From positions 1,984,001 to 2,048,000 of the forward strand of contig NZ_CP092362.2 in the NCBI RefSeq assembly GCF_022370635.2: a stretch of 64,000 bases of DNA, written 5' to 3'. The notes under the pieces are model-generated. The model was not told the origin of the DNA and ran no database searches. It saw only the letters and a list, made by a program, of their open reading frames with translations. Shown here piece by piece: positions 1 to 7,650 of the stretch. The number at the start of each line of letters is the position of its first letter. Positions within the stretch are counted from its first letter, which is position 1. This DNA is from Mycolicibacterium crocinum (GTDB taxonomy: Bacteria; Actinomycetota; Actinomycetes; Mycobacteriales; Mycobacteriaceae). The translations under genes and the position numbers were made by a program.

Positions 1-301
1 GCGGATGATCCAAGATTCGACCCAGATCCCATCCATGGCGACCATCGCGAGGGAACTCTGCATCACCGATCGCACGTTGCACCGTCACTTGGCGGGAGAG
101 GGAACCAGCTACCGCGCACTCGCAGACGAGGTTCGCGCAGCGCTGGCCGCCGAGCTGTTGAGTTCGGGACTCACTGTCGAGGAAACTGCACGCCGACTTG
201 GCTATTCGGAGACGGCCGCATTCACTCGAGCCCATATTCGGTGGAATGGGCGCCCACCCAGTGAGTCCAAGCGCCGTGGGCGGTCAACGGCTCAAACGTG
301 A
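1..301 (+). CDS. AraC-family transcriptional regulator, 3' part only
   Basis: This is the C-terminal DNA-binding part of an AraC/XylS regulator. The frame is open to the left edge of the window, so the N-terminal effector domain lies outside; the first in-frame ATG (5) is probably internal. Two helix-turn-helix units are visible: one around 'MATIARELCITDRTLHRHL' and one around 'TVEETARRLGYSETAAFTRA', the latter followed by the family-typical RWNGRPPSE tail. The arrangement resembles the OruR/GlxA-like class with an N-terminal arabinose-binding-like domain, but that domain is not in view. It faces the mmpL gene tail to tail and need not control it. The family call is firm; the target is unknown. 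Confidence 0.85.
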   Translation, partial: RMIQDSTQIPSMATIARELCITDRTLHRHLAGEGTSYRALADEVRAALAAELLSSGLTVEETARRLGYSETAAFTRAHIRWNGRPPSESKRRGRSTAQT

Positions 302-321
302 TGTGAGGGCAAGCTGCATGC

Positions 322-3300
322 TCACGCGCCGACGTCGACTGTCGGGCGGTATCGCGACGGTGCCGCAGTCCTTGGTCTAGTGGCGAGACGTTGTGGCCAC
401 CAGCTCCGTTCGCGCAGCAAAGTAGCGATGGCGGGTACGGTCAGCGTCCGGACCAGGAAAGTATCCAACAGCAGTCCGCAGCCAATGATGAGGCCGGTCT
501 CGATCATGATCGCGACCGAGCCGATCATCAAGCCGAACATGCTCGCGGCGAAGATCAGGCCGGCGGAGGTGATGACCGAGCCTGTGGTGGCGACCGTCCG
601 TAGAACGCCGATACGCAGATTGCTGCCGCTCTCCTCCCGCAGTCGCGATACCAGTAACATGTTGTAGTCGGCACCGACTGCCACCAGAATGATGAAGGCT
701 AATAGCGGTACAGGCCAGGCGATTTCATGACCGAGTATCCATTGGAAAACGATGACTCCGATGCCGAGTGAGGCGAGGTAGTTCAGCACCACGGTGCCAA
801 GGAGATACAGCGGTGCCACGAGCGCGCGCAGTAGCACCACCAGGATGAGTCCAACGATGACCAGGGTGGCGATGGCAAGTTGGATGAAGTCGGACGAGAG
901 CAGACGCTGGATATCAGAATTGACCGCGGGGAAGCCGGCGACAGAGATCGTGGCGTTCGCCAGCGAGGTGTTCGGCCTGGCTCCATCGGCGACTTGGGTC
1001 ATCTGGCGGGCAAGGTCCATCGCTTCGACGCTGTAGGGATCGTTGCTGGTCTCCACTGCGAATCGCGCCGTTTTCCCATCGGGTGACAGGAACTGCTTTG
1101 CGACGTCGGCGAATTGGCGGTTCGCAAAGGCGTCTGCGGGCAGGTAGAAGCCGGACGCGGCATCCGAACCCGCGGACGCGCGAGACGAGTTCTGAAGCTG
1201 GGTGGCGATTTGGCTCATACCGGATAGCATCTCAATATTGCTGTCCGCCAGCGTCTTTACCCCATCGGCCAGCGCGCGGGAACCGGAGGCGAGCTGGCTG
1301 ATGCCGTCTTGTAGCCGGGTGATGTTGGCCGCGAGATCGGCGGGCTTTCCCAGCGCGCCGAATGCCTTGTTCATGGCATTGACGGCAGTCTGAACGTCGG
1401 CGATGGTGCCGGTTACGGTGGCGTTGGTGGCGGGGTCGTAGCGGTCACCCAGCGCGGCGACCTGGGAGAAGAATCCGTTGTTTCTCAGAGCAACCAGGAT
1501 CTGGACCTGGTCGCGGATTTGAGCGCATTGGGGAGTTGTGACGCACCAGGGTGACCCATTGAGCAGGTCGACGAGCGGGTTCAGGGTGTCGATGGCGCCT
1601 TGTGTGCGTTCGGCCAGCGGGCGGATGCCTGGGCCGGCTTGTATTGCGTTGTCGATACTGGGGCTGGTCGCTGAGAGTTGGTGCAGAAGTGGGGCAAACC
1701 GTTGGAAGTCCTGGCCGGCGGACTGTGCTTGGGTGAGCACTGGGCCTAATGGTTTCAGTGCGGTCCGTACAGATGTGTCGAGCTGCGCGAGTCCGTTGGC
1801 CAGTTGGTTGGCTCCATCGGTGAGCTTGGCGAGGTCATCGCGGCGGGAATTGCCATCGGCGACGGCACCGGCCATCTTGTCGCCGATTTGCCTGTTCTGC
1901 CACGATAATTGCGCTTGGTCAAGGCGGGTGCCTGCCGGACGGGTGACTCCGGATATCTTGACCACGCCGGGGATCTGGGAGATGCGCGATGCCATTTCGT
2001 CGAGGTCGGCCAGCCCTTTCCCGGTGCGCATGTCGACGGGGTTTTCGACCACTAGGAACTCGGTGATGACGACGTCTTTGCGAAAGTGTCGGTCGAGGAG
2101 CTGGTAGCCCTCATTGCTAGCCGTGGTGGGAGGTTGTCCTTTTCGGTCGTCGTAGCTGATCTTCATCGTGGCAGCTGCACCGGAAAGAGCCAGGAGGATC
2201 ATCAAGCTAGCAACGAGCAACGGCCGAGGGTGACGCACGACCGCCACAGCGACGCTGTTCCAGTACCGGCGGGTGCGGTCGGGCTTGGGTTCACCGATAC
2301 CGCGTCGGGCCGCCAACGCCAACACTGGCGGCAACAGTGTCACCGTAGCCAGGAAGCCCACAAGTACGGCAACCGCGCACGCTGGTCCCAATCCGGCGAA
2401 CACGCTCAGCGTGGCGAAGACCATGGCCAGAAAAGCCAGGGCGACAGTAGCTGCCGACGCGAAGATCACTCGTCCGATGCTGGCCGTCGCGTGAATGACA
2501 GCGAGATCGGCAGGGGTACCGGCGCGCCGCTGTTCGTGGTACCGGCTGATCAAAAAGACTGTGTAATCGGTTCCTGCGCCGAGAAGGATCGCGGTCATGA
2601 ATGCCACGGTGAACTGCGAAACCGGCATGCCCAGCTGCCCGAATGCGGACAAGACACCACGGCCGACGGCCAGACTCAGCCCGATGACTAGCAAGGGCAA
2701 TAACGCGGTAAACAACGACCGGTAGACCATCAGCAGGATCAACGCGATCAACCCGGCCGTTGCGATCGAGATGAACAGCAAATCGTGTTCGGCAGAAGCG
2801 ATTTGGTCACTGAAGGTTGCCGGGGGACCGGTCACGCGGACGGTGATGTCCGACCCGTCGAAGGCGCGTTGGGCGGTGGCGCGGACTGCCTGCACCGATT
2901 CCGCTGCAGTGGGATCACCCAGAGTCCCGGCCACCCCCACCGGTAGGAACCACGCTTTGCCGTCTGCGCTGACGGCTTGTGCCTTCATCACGGGATCGGC
3001 CAGCAAGTCCTGCACCAGCAGCACGTGGGCGTGATCGGCTCGAAGGCGCTCGACGAGCCTCGAGTATCGATCCCGCGCCTGCTGCGTCAGCCCAGCGGGG
3101 CTTTCCATGGCGACGAACAGCATCGTCTTCGACCCTTGCTCGCCGAACGCAGCGCTCATGCGGTCAACAGTCTGAAATGACGGCACGTCCCGGGGAATGA
3201 GGTCGACCGACTGTCGCCGCACAACGGTTTCGAGCTGTGGGAACAACAGCGCTAGCACCACTGCAATGGCGAGCCACCCACCGATCACGAGCGCCTTGTG

Positions 3301-3423
3301 GTGAACCGTGAAGGCGGCAAGCCTGGCCAGCCGCGCACTGTATTCCGGCGACGCTGCGGGGTCGGCAAGACGGACGCGTCGAGAAACGGTCCCGACACCG
3401 TGGACATCATCAGCCACCGTCAC
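322..3423 (-). CDS. MmpL-family RND transporter
   Basis: A 1033-residue integral membrane exporter of the MmpL/RND superfamily, which moves lipids, siderophores or drugs out of mycobacteria using proton motive force. It has the two-fold RND layout: TM1 near residue 45, a large periplasmic loop, a five-helix block around 210-370, a second loop with long Ala/Gln-rich helical stretches (about 510-780), and a second block near the C-terminus. The proton-relay motifs GTDYTVFLISRYHE and GADYNMLLVSRLREE are both present. No MmpS partner is seen beside it. An inverted repeat 20-40 bases upstream of the start (3443-3462) is a likely operator. The gene is in the lower-GC accessory segment. Cargo cannot be inferred. 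Confidence 0.93.
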   Translation of the reverse strand: MTVADDVHGVGTVSRRVRLADPAASPEYSARLARLAAFTVHHKALVIGGWLAIAVVLALLFPQLETVVRRQSVDLIPRDVPSFQTVDRMSAAFGEQGSKTMLFVAMESPAGLTQQARDRYSRLVERLRADHAHVLLVQDLLADPVMKAQAVSADGKAWFLPVGVAGTLGDPTAAESVQAVRATAQRAFDGSDITVRVTGPPATFSDQIASAEHDLLFISIATAGLIALILLMVYRSLFTALLPLLVIGLSLAVGRGVLSAFGQLGMPVSQFTVAFMTAILLGAGTDYTVFLISRYHEQRRAGTPADLAVIHATASIGRVIFASAATVALAFLAMVFATLSVFAGLGPACAVAVLVGFLATVTLLPPVLALAARRGIGEPKPDRTRRYWNSVAVAVVRHPRPLLVASLMILLALSGAAATMKISYDDRKGQPPTTASNEGYQLLDRHFRKDVVITEFLVVENPVDMRTGKGLADLDEMASRISQIPGVVKISGVTRPAGTRLDQAQLSWQNRQIGDKMAGAVADGNSRRDDLAKLTDGANQLANGLAQLDTSVRTALKPLGPVLTQAQSAGQDFQRFAPLLHQLSATSPSIDNAIQAGPGIRPLAERTQGAIDTLNPLVDLLNGSPWCVTTPQCAQIRDQVQILVALRNNGFFSQVAALGDRYDPATNATVTGTIADVQTAVNAMNKAFGALGKPADLAANITRLQDGISQLASGSRALADGVKTLADSNIEMLSGMSQIATQLQNSSRASAGSDAASGFYLPADAFANRQFADVAKQFLSPDGKTARFAVETSNDPYSVEAMDLARQMTQVADGARPNTSLANATISVAGFPAVNSDIQRLLSSDFIQLAIATLVIVGLILVVLLRALVAPLYLLGTVVLNYLASLGIGVIVFQWILGHEIAWPVPLLAFIILVAVGADYNMLLVSRLREESGSNLRIGVLRTVATTGSVITSAGLIFAASMFGLMIGSVAIMIETGLIIGCGLLLDTFLVRTLTVPAIATLLRERSWWPQRLATRPRTAAPSRYRPTVDVGA

Positions 3424-3446
3424 GCCCCCTCAAGAGTGGAACTATC

Positions 3447-3462
3447 GGTATAGCACCGATAC
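3447..3462. promoter_or_regulatory. Candidate operator upstream of mmpL
   Basis: TATCGGT-5nt-ACCGATA (3443-3461) is a perfect 7-base inverted repeat directly upstream of the mmpL start. Read on the minus strand, 3462 to 3447 is GTATCGGTGCTATACC. This matches the site at 4011-4026 in 14 of 16 bases. It is probably a TetR-type operator; the cognate regulator is not identified. Confidence 0.55.
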
Positions 3463-3538
3463 TAACGGTTTCCTATTTGCCCGCGCGACCCCCGGGCAAA
3501 CGGCGGCTATCTCGGCAACCCGGCTCCGAATCATCGAA

Positions 3539-3961
3539 TCAATTTGCAGCACCGTCAGTTTCGTCATCGACCAGGTCATGGCGAACGACGCGCACACGTC
3601 CATGCGGGAGGCAAGCCATGTAGCCATGCCGTTTGCCGTACAGCTCCCACGCCGTCTCGTGGCTGTCGGGATCGACATCGATGCAATGCCCGCGGGAGAA
3701 GCCCAAATGCAGCGCCCCCTCGTCATCGCACCAGGCCCGTGTGCACACTGCGCCGGCCAAATCGAGTAGTGGACGCTCCTGAGCCGACACCCGGGCGGGA
3801 TCGATAAGCACTTCTTCGGACGGATGCGACCCGATCGCCGGCAAGGTCAGCCTCATGGGCCGCGCGATGACGAGTTCGTTGTAGTCGTCGAGACTCAGAA
3901 CCAGGCCTTCTCGCAACGAAACTCGCTGGACGGTGCGCTGTTCGATCCACTGCGTATGCAT
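3539..3961 (-). CDS. DUF6188-family protein
   Basis: A 140-residue soluble protein of unknown function resembling the mycobacterial DUF6188 family. The start at 3961 is preferred over upstream in-frame codons because AGGAGA lies 6-7 bases ahead and the family-like sequence begins there. Recognisable stretches are 'LSLDDYNELVIARPMRLTLP', 'HLGFSRGHCIDVD' and the C-terminal 'AWELYGKRHGYMACLPHGRVRV'. It has no signal peptide or membrane segment. It is 115 bases upstream of mmpL on the same strand, and the two promoters share a 16-base inverted-repeat motif, so co-regulation is likely. No catalytic residues can be assigned. Family identification is from memory of the family pattern. Confidence 0.78.
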   Translation of the reverse strand: MHTQWIEQRTVQRVSLREGLVLSLDDYNELVIARPMRLTLPAIGSHPSEEVLIDPARVSAQERPLLDLAGAVCTRAWCDDEGALHLGFSRGHCIDVDPDSHETAWELYGKRHGYMACLPHGRVRVVRHDLVDDETDGAAN

Positions 3962-4010
3962 GTCGGTCTCCTGTTCAACACTCCGATGTGTTGTATTTAT
4001 GGTACTGCTA

Positions 4011-4026
4011 GTATCGGAGCGATACC
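4011..4026. promoter_or_regulatory. Candidate operator upstream of the DUF6188 gene
   Basis: GTATCG-GAG-CGATAC (4011-4025) is a perfect 6-base inverted repeat 50 bases ahead of the DUF6188 start. Extended by one base, it matches the minus-strand mmpL site in 14 of 16 positions. Two copies before two successive genes on the same strand suggest one shared regulator. Confidence 0.55.
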
Positions 4027-4148
4027 AGAAGGTCCTATTTTGCAGCTCGTGGGTGCGGCGGTGGTGCTGTGCATTTTGCTGCGACGGGCACGGCGGGCAA
4101 CTTCGAGCAAACGAGTCGTTGGGGACCATTCGTCAAGGGGTGCGTTCC

Positions 4149-4310
4149 TTGTCGGATCCCGCAGCGACCGCGCTATTGGCGTTCGGCATTCTCGTGACCT
4201 GGCCGACCGTCGCTTACATCAGCACGCGCCCCTGGGCGTCGCGTGTCCTGGTGACTGCATGCCACGACCCGGCCGAGCTTGAACGTGCCCGGGACAAGCT
4301 CTCCCTCTAG
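4149..4310 (+). CDS. Possible small single-span membrane protein
   Basis: A possible 53-residue protein starting at TTG 4149, with AAGGGG about 8 bases ahead (a GTG at 4140 is also in frame). It would have one hydrophobic segment, 'ATALLAFGILVTWPTVAYI', and a charged tail ending DPAELERARDKLSL. Codon third positions are mostly G or C over this stretch, unlike the lower-GC DNA before it, which favours real coding. It lies in the 355-base gap between the DUF6188 gene and the alpha/beta hydrolase and runs convergently with the latter. I recognise no family. It could be a fragment of a larger lost gene. Confidence 0.33.
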   Translation: MSDPAATALLAFGILVTWPTVAYISTRPWASRVLVTACHDPAELERARDKLSL

Positions 4311-4316
4311 CTCGAT

Positions 4317-5231
4317 TTAGACAACCTCGTCGAGGAAATCGATGACGGCTTCGGAGAACGCGTCGTTGTCGTCTCCAGCGATCATGTGACCAGCGTCGGT
4401 CACGTCCACCGTGCGCGCGTGCGGCACGAGGTCGACGAAGTCGTTCACTGTCTCCTCCGACACCACGTCCGACAACAGCCCCCGCACAAGAAGCGTAGGA
4501 GCAGATACCTGCCGTGCGCCGTCGATCAACACCATGCTCATCCGGTCGAACTCCGCTGCGCCCTCATCTGGATTACCTTGCAGGAAGCCAAAATTCGACG
4601 CCACAAAGGCCGGATCCCACCGCCATACCCAACGGTCGTCGGCGCGCTGCTGCAAGACCTTCCGTAGTCCGTCGAGGCTGCTTGGCTTCGATCTGTGTGG
4701 GTTGTACGCGGCGATAACCTCGGCGGCAGACTCAAGATCGGCGAAACCGTCGGGGTGCGCCGCCATGAATGCGACGACGCGCCGTGCGCCCTGCATCTCC
4801 ATGCGTGGAGTGATGTCCACCAGCACCACGGCGTCCCACAGGTCAGGTGATGCGAGTAGGTGAGTGCCCAGGATCGTCAGACCGCCGAGGGAAGCTCCAA
4901 TGGCCACAACAGGGTGCCCACCTGCCGCGTGCGAACGCACCGCGAGCAGGTCGCCGCCGAGTCGATCAAGGTCATAGCGGCCATCCGGGTCCCAGTCACT
5001 ATCCCCGTGTCCGCGCGCATCGTAGGCCGCCGCGAGGTAGCCGCGTGCGTGTAAGCGCTGCGCTGTCGCATCCCACGCATGACGGCTTTGGCCTCCTCCG
5101 TGTAGCAGCAATACGGCTGCCCGCGGCTTCGCGCACGGATACAGGTCGACCGCCAAGGAGACTCCGTCGGTGGTGGGCACTCGCTGGAGGACAGGTCTTA
5201 CCCTGCGCCGCCTGCCGAGCCCGGGGGACAT
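4317..5231 (-). CDS. Alpha/beta hydrolase
   Basis: A cytoplasmic alpha/beta-fold hydrolase of 304 residues. Visible elements are the oxyanion loop LLHGGGQ (about 42-48), the nucleophile elbow GASLGG with Ser114, a likely acid Asp near 255, and His282 in DAGHM. The start at 5231 forms an ATGA overlap with the stop of the upstream thioesterase gene, so the two are translationally coupled; the longer in-frame extension would run inside that gene and is less likely. Substrate is unknown. Pairing with a hotdog thioesterase and a TetR suggests an acyl-CoA or ester catabolic unit. Confidence 0.88.
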   Translation of the reverse strand: MSPGLGRRRRVRPVLQRVPTTDGVSLAVDLYPCAKPRAAVLLLHGGGQSRHAWDATAQRLHARGYLAAAYDARGHGDSDWDPDGRYDLDRLGGDLLAVRSHAAGGHPVVAIGASLGGLTILGTHLLASPDLWDAVVLVDITPRMEMQGARRVVAFMAAHPDGFADLESAAEVIAAYNPHRSKPSSLDGLRKVLQQRADDRWVWRWDPAFVASNFGFLQGNPDEGAAEFDRMSMVLIDGARQVSAPTLLVRGLLSDVVSEETVNDFVDLVPHARTVDVTDAGHMIAGDDNDAFSEAVIDFLDEVV

Positions 5232-5674
5232 CACGAGGCCGCCTTCTGGCCCACAACAGTCACAGTGCCCTGGGCAGCGCACACAGCCCGCCCGTCGTTG
5301 GTAATATCGATTCTCGCGACACCGCTGCTCTTCCCGAGCGAGATGATCTCGGCTACCGCGACGCACGTGCCGCTGGACACCGGTCGGAGTAGGTTCAGCT
5401 TGAATTCGGTGGTCGCAACCCAGGATCCGGCAGGAATGACGGGATAGAACACGACGCCGAGACAGTGGTCAACGAGCGCCGACAGACAGCCACCGTGCAA
5501 CGAGCCGAAGGGCGTCTTTAAGTCGTCCCGGGCGTCCATCTCGACGACGAGGCGTCCCGCTAAGAAATCGGTATGACGAAATCCTAAGTAGCCAGCCAGG
5601 CCGCCGGCCGTCAACGCCGCCCCTTTTAACTGGTTGGCGACCTGCGCGTCGAATGCGGCGAAGTTCGCGGACAT
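5231..5674 (-). CDS. PaaI-type hotdog thioesterase
   Basis: A 147-residue single-hotdog protein of the PaaI/YbgC thioesterase group, which hydrolyses acyl- or aryl-CoA thioesters. The diagnostic stretch is 'FGSLHGGCLSALVDHCLG', with the HGG loop and acidic residue of the active site, followed by 'EFKLNLLRPV' and a closing beta strand 'AAQGTVTVVG'. ATG 5674 is preferred to GTG 5680 because AGGAG is 8 bases ahead of the ATG but only about 2 ahead of the GTG. It is first in a two-gene unit with the hydrolase (ATGA overlap). The tetR at 5733-6383 lies just upstream in the same direction. Confidence 0.88.
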   Translation of the reverse strand: MSANFAAFDAQVANQLKGAALTAGGLAGYLGFRHTDFLAGRLVVEMDARDDLKTPFGSLHGGCLSALVDHCLGVVFYPVIPAGSWVATTEFKLNLLRPVSSGTCVAVAEIISLGKSSGVARIDITNDGRAVCAAQGTVTVVGQKAAS

Positions 5675-5732
5675 GTTCACCTCTCCTCGGTGTGGGGGCT
5701 GGTGTTTGAGACACTACGCCTGACTTGTTACA

Positions 5733-6383
5733 TCACGTTGCGTCTTGGCCAGAGACGATTGCGGGTAGAAGAAGACGTTGCAGATAGGTGCGCAGTCCGT
5801 CTCTGCTTCGATCCCTTGGGCCACGAACGGTGAGCAGACTCAGCACGGTGCGAAGTATCCATTCCGCGGCGTCATCAACGGAGACCCCGGGCGCCAACTG
5901 GTTCCAGTGCGTCGCGAAGAGAGGCCGAAGAAACTCGGTGACGAGTTCGAAAAGCATGGTCGATGTTCCCTCGGCAAGGCCCACACCCGCGAGTTCACGA
6001 TCGCTGCCGAATAGGACGCCGATGATGGGCCTTCGGCGGGCCGCAATCACAGTGTGATCGATGAAATCAACGATCGCAGAACCTAAGTCACTATGGCCGG
6101 ACAACCGCGGTTCCATCCGGCGTAGGTATTCTTCGGTGGCGCGAATGATGACCCCAGAGATCACGGCCTCGCGACTCGCGAAGTACCGGTAAACCGTCGC
6201 CCGTGACACACCGGCATTTCTGGCGATGTCCTCCATAGTGGTGCCTGCGAGACCCTGCACCTCAAGGCAGCGCTCAGCGGCGTCGAGCAATCGGTCGCGC
6301 CCTGATCTCCCATCCGCCGCAGCGGACGCGCCCCAGCGCAATGACTTTGTCGCCACGTGATCAGTATGCACACGACTCAGCAC
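5733..6383 (-). CDS. TetR-family transcriptional regulator
   Basis: A 216-residue TetR-type repressor. The N-terminal helix-turn-helix is clear: 'RDRLLDAAERCLEVQGLAGT' and then 'IARNAGVSRATVYRYFASRE' (about 29-73). The rest is the helical ligand-binding domain. The first 28 residues are a weakly conserved extension, so the true start may be a little downstream. It precedes the thioesterase and hydrolase genes on the same strand with a 58-base gap. An ATCTG-TCT-CAGAT repeat lies 30 bases ahead of its start, which fits autoregulation. Its ligand is unknown. It could also be the regulator of the mmpL/DUF6188 sites, but nothing in the sequence shows this. Confidence 0.9.
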   Translation of the reverse strand: MLSRVHTDHVATKSLRWGASAAADGRSGRDRLLDAAERCLEVQGLAGTTMEDIARNAGVSRATVYRYFASREAVISGVIIRATEEYLRRMEPRLSGHSDLGSAIVDFIDHTVIAARRRPIIGVLFGSDRELAGVGLAEGTSTMLFELVTEFLRPLFATHWNQLAPGVSVDDAAEWILRTVLSLLTVRGPRDRSRDGLRTYLQRLLLPAIVSGQDAT

Positions 6384-6411
6384 TACGCGATCAACTATGC
6401 AACAGAGTTTC

Positions 6412-6428
6412 TAATCTGTCTCAGATAA
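6412..6428. promoter_or_regulatory. Inverted repeat upstream of tetR
   Basis: ATCTG-TCT-CAGAT (6414-6426) is a perfect 5-base repeat, extendable on each side with one mismatch. It is 29 bases ahead of the tetR start. A candidate autoregulatory operator. Confidence 0.4.
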
Positions 6429-6438
6429 AGGCACTCCT

Positions 6439-6457
6439 GGGCCCCTGAGAGGGGCCC
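6439..6457 (-). terminator. Strong GC-rich hairpin, probable terminator
   Basis: GGGCCCCT-GAG-AGGGGCCC forms a perfect 8-base stem with a 3-base loop. On the minus strand it lies downstream of the 6676-7050 gene and upstream of tetR, so it would insulate the two. The following T run is short and interrupted. The rest of the 292-base gap 6384-6675 shows nothing else. Confidence 0.5.
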
Positions 6458-6675
6458 CGCCTGACCACGAGCGTGGTTGTTCGCGGCACCGTTCTCTGCT
6501 GGGACCACTTTGGGGCCAAACGGCTTGCGCGATGCCGAACGGCGTGCGCGTCCGTCAATGTCACGAGCTGCCCTGAAACCATTACAACTGCTGCTGAACT
6601 GCGAAAACGTGCCACCGCCGCTTCCCGGGGGTCGCGTGGTCCTACGTAACACGGGCCGCTTAGATGCGACCTCGC

Positions 6676-7050
6676 CTAGCCGTCGGTGTCGGTAACCTGT
6701 TCAGCGGAAACAACTTTCAGCAGTTTGTCGCGGGCGGCGCAAAGCCCATCTAATGCTGAATTGAAGTCAAGCGCGGCATCGGCCAGCGAGGCGCGGCCGG
6801 CTGGATGACCGTGTGCCGCCAGCACCCGTGCTGCATATCGGAGATCGGTCGTGTAATGAATGAGGTCCACGATGTAGCGGGTGGTCGCGGTCGGCGCCGC
6901 GCCTTGAGGGCGCTGGAGGTTGCTGGACATCAGGCTTGTCCAGTCTGCGATTGCGCGGCGGTCGAAACTGTACAGCCCCTCGAGCATCCAACGTCGCCAC
7001 CGGGCTGGACGGCCGCTACGAGCACCGGAAGGAAGCGGTGAGGAAGCCAT
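6676..7050 (-). CDS. Hypothetical protein
   Basis: A possible 124-residue soluble protein. I recognise no family. The most structured part is 'MLEGLYSFDRRAIADWTSLMSSN' followed by 'IVDLIHYTTDLRYAARVLAAHG', which reads as amphipathic helices; the C-terminus is 'NSALDGLCAARDKLLKVVSAEQ'. ATG 7050 lacks a good ribosome site. An internal ATG at 6987, before 'LEGLYSF', is an alternative start. It sits in the lower-GC segment between tetR and the tRNA-like attachment site, so it is probably the last gene of the integrated region. Coding status is likely but not certain. Confidence 0.5.
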   Translation of the reverse strand: MASSPLPSGARSGRPARWRRWMLEGLYSFDRRAIADWTSLMSSNLQRPQGAAPTATTRYIVDLIHYTTDLRYAARVLAAHGHPAGRASLADAALDFNSALDGLCAARDKLLKVVSAEQVTDTDG

Positions 7051-7053
7051 CAA

Positions 7054-7489
7054 TCGAGCCTAAGAGCTCACCCAGCGTTTTTCTGGGCCCATAAGCAGCG
7101 GTCTGAAGCGGCAATCGCCCCGTAAGCCGACCTTTGCCCACCGACGCCGAGACGCCTGTTGTCACGAGACCCCGGCGGCGGTCGCGACGCGCAGCTGGTC
7201 GGCTGCCACCCTCCATTTCCGAAGTGTCTGGCCCGCTGATCGGCCGAGTAAAGAGCGCCTTCGGCGCGACTTCGTCGTGGCTTCGCCACCCTTGACACAA
7301 CCGATCGCAGCGACAGGACGGCCGCATGGGGAGCGGCCCGTTAGTGGCACCGCTTTTACGAGGCGAGTGACGACAGTTTTGACGACAACGCTGACGACAG
7401 TTGCTGCCTCAACGACGTCCCCTACACGACAACTTGCGACCTATCGTGCCTGGTCACGGACTCTGCCCGCTCCTGGCAGTGTGGGGGTC
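7054..7489. other. Long non-coding stretch before the attachment site
   Basis: I see no convincing gene in this 436-base stretch: the frames here have no recognisable domain or ribosome site. Its only visible structure is the three-copy 12-base repeat at 7368-7403. It ends at the tRNA-like 3' end at 7490. Confidence 0.5.
7368..7403. repeat. Three direct repeats with 12-base period
   Basis: TGACGACAGTTT, TGACGACAACGC and TGACGACAGTTG follow one another with exact 12-base spacing (starts 7368, 7380, 7392). A further CACGACAACT lies near 7425. They are about 90 bases from the tRNA-like core and could be integrase arm-type sites. No function is proven. Confidence 0.6.
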
Positions 7490-7514
7490 AGGGGTTCGAG
7501 TCCCCTTAGCTCCA
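7490..7514 (+). other. tRNA/tmRNA 3' end, probable right attachment site (att) of an island
   Basis: AGGGG-TTCGAGT-CCCCT (7490-7506) is a perfect T-arm with the invariant TTCGA loop. It is followed by an acceptor-strand half TAGCTCC and a discriminator A. There is no matching acceptor 5' half (GGAGCTA or GGGGCTG) and no D or anticodon arm upstream, so this is only the 3' end of a tRNA-like gene. UUAGCUCC can pair with the GGGGCUGA 5' end usual for tmRNA, so ssrA is the more likely parent. A terminator directly follows. This is the structure left on the far side of an element integrated in a tRNA or tmRNA 3' end. Confidence 0.7.
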
Positions 7515-7525
7515 CTTTTCGGAAA

Positions 7526-7552
7526 CCTGAGGCCATTTGGTCTCGGGTTTTT
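7526..7552 (+). terminator. Intrinsic terminator after the tRNA-like 3' end
   Basis: CCTGAGGCC-ATTT-GGTCTCGGG forms a 9-base stem (two G-U pairs) with a 4-base loop, followed directly by TTTTT. It is a classic rho-independent terminator placed 12 bases after the tRNA-like acceptor end. It is probably the original terminator of the displaced tRNA/tmRNA gene. Confidence 0.8.
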
Positions 7553-7650
7553 GCTGTGTGTGGCCCGCCACGATCTACGCGCGGGCGGCGCGTAGATTTC
7601 TTGAGAATCGATCCCACGAGTCCAGCGCAAGCCTTCAAACGAAAGCAGTC

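Noticed and set aside
7441..7514. A complete tRNA gene
   Set aside because: Only the T-arm and 3' acceptor half are present; there is no matching 5' acceptor half, D-arm or anticodon arm upstream.
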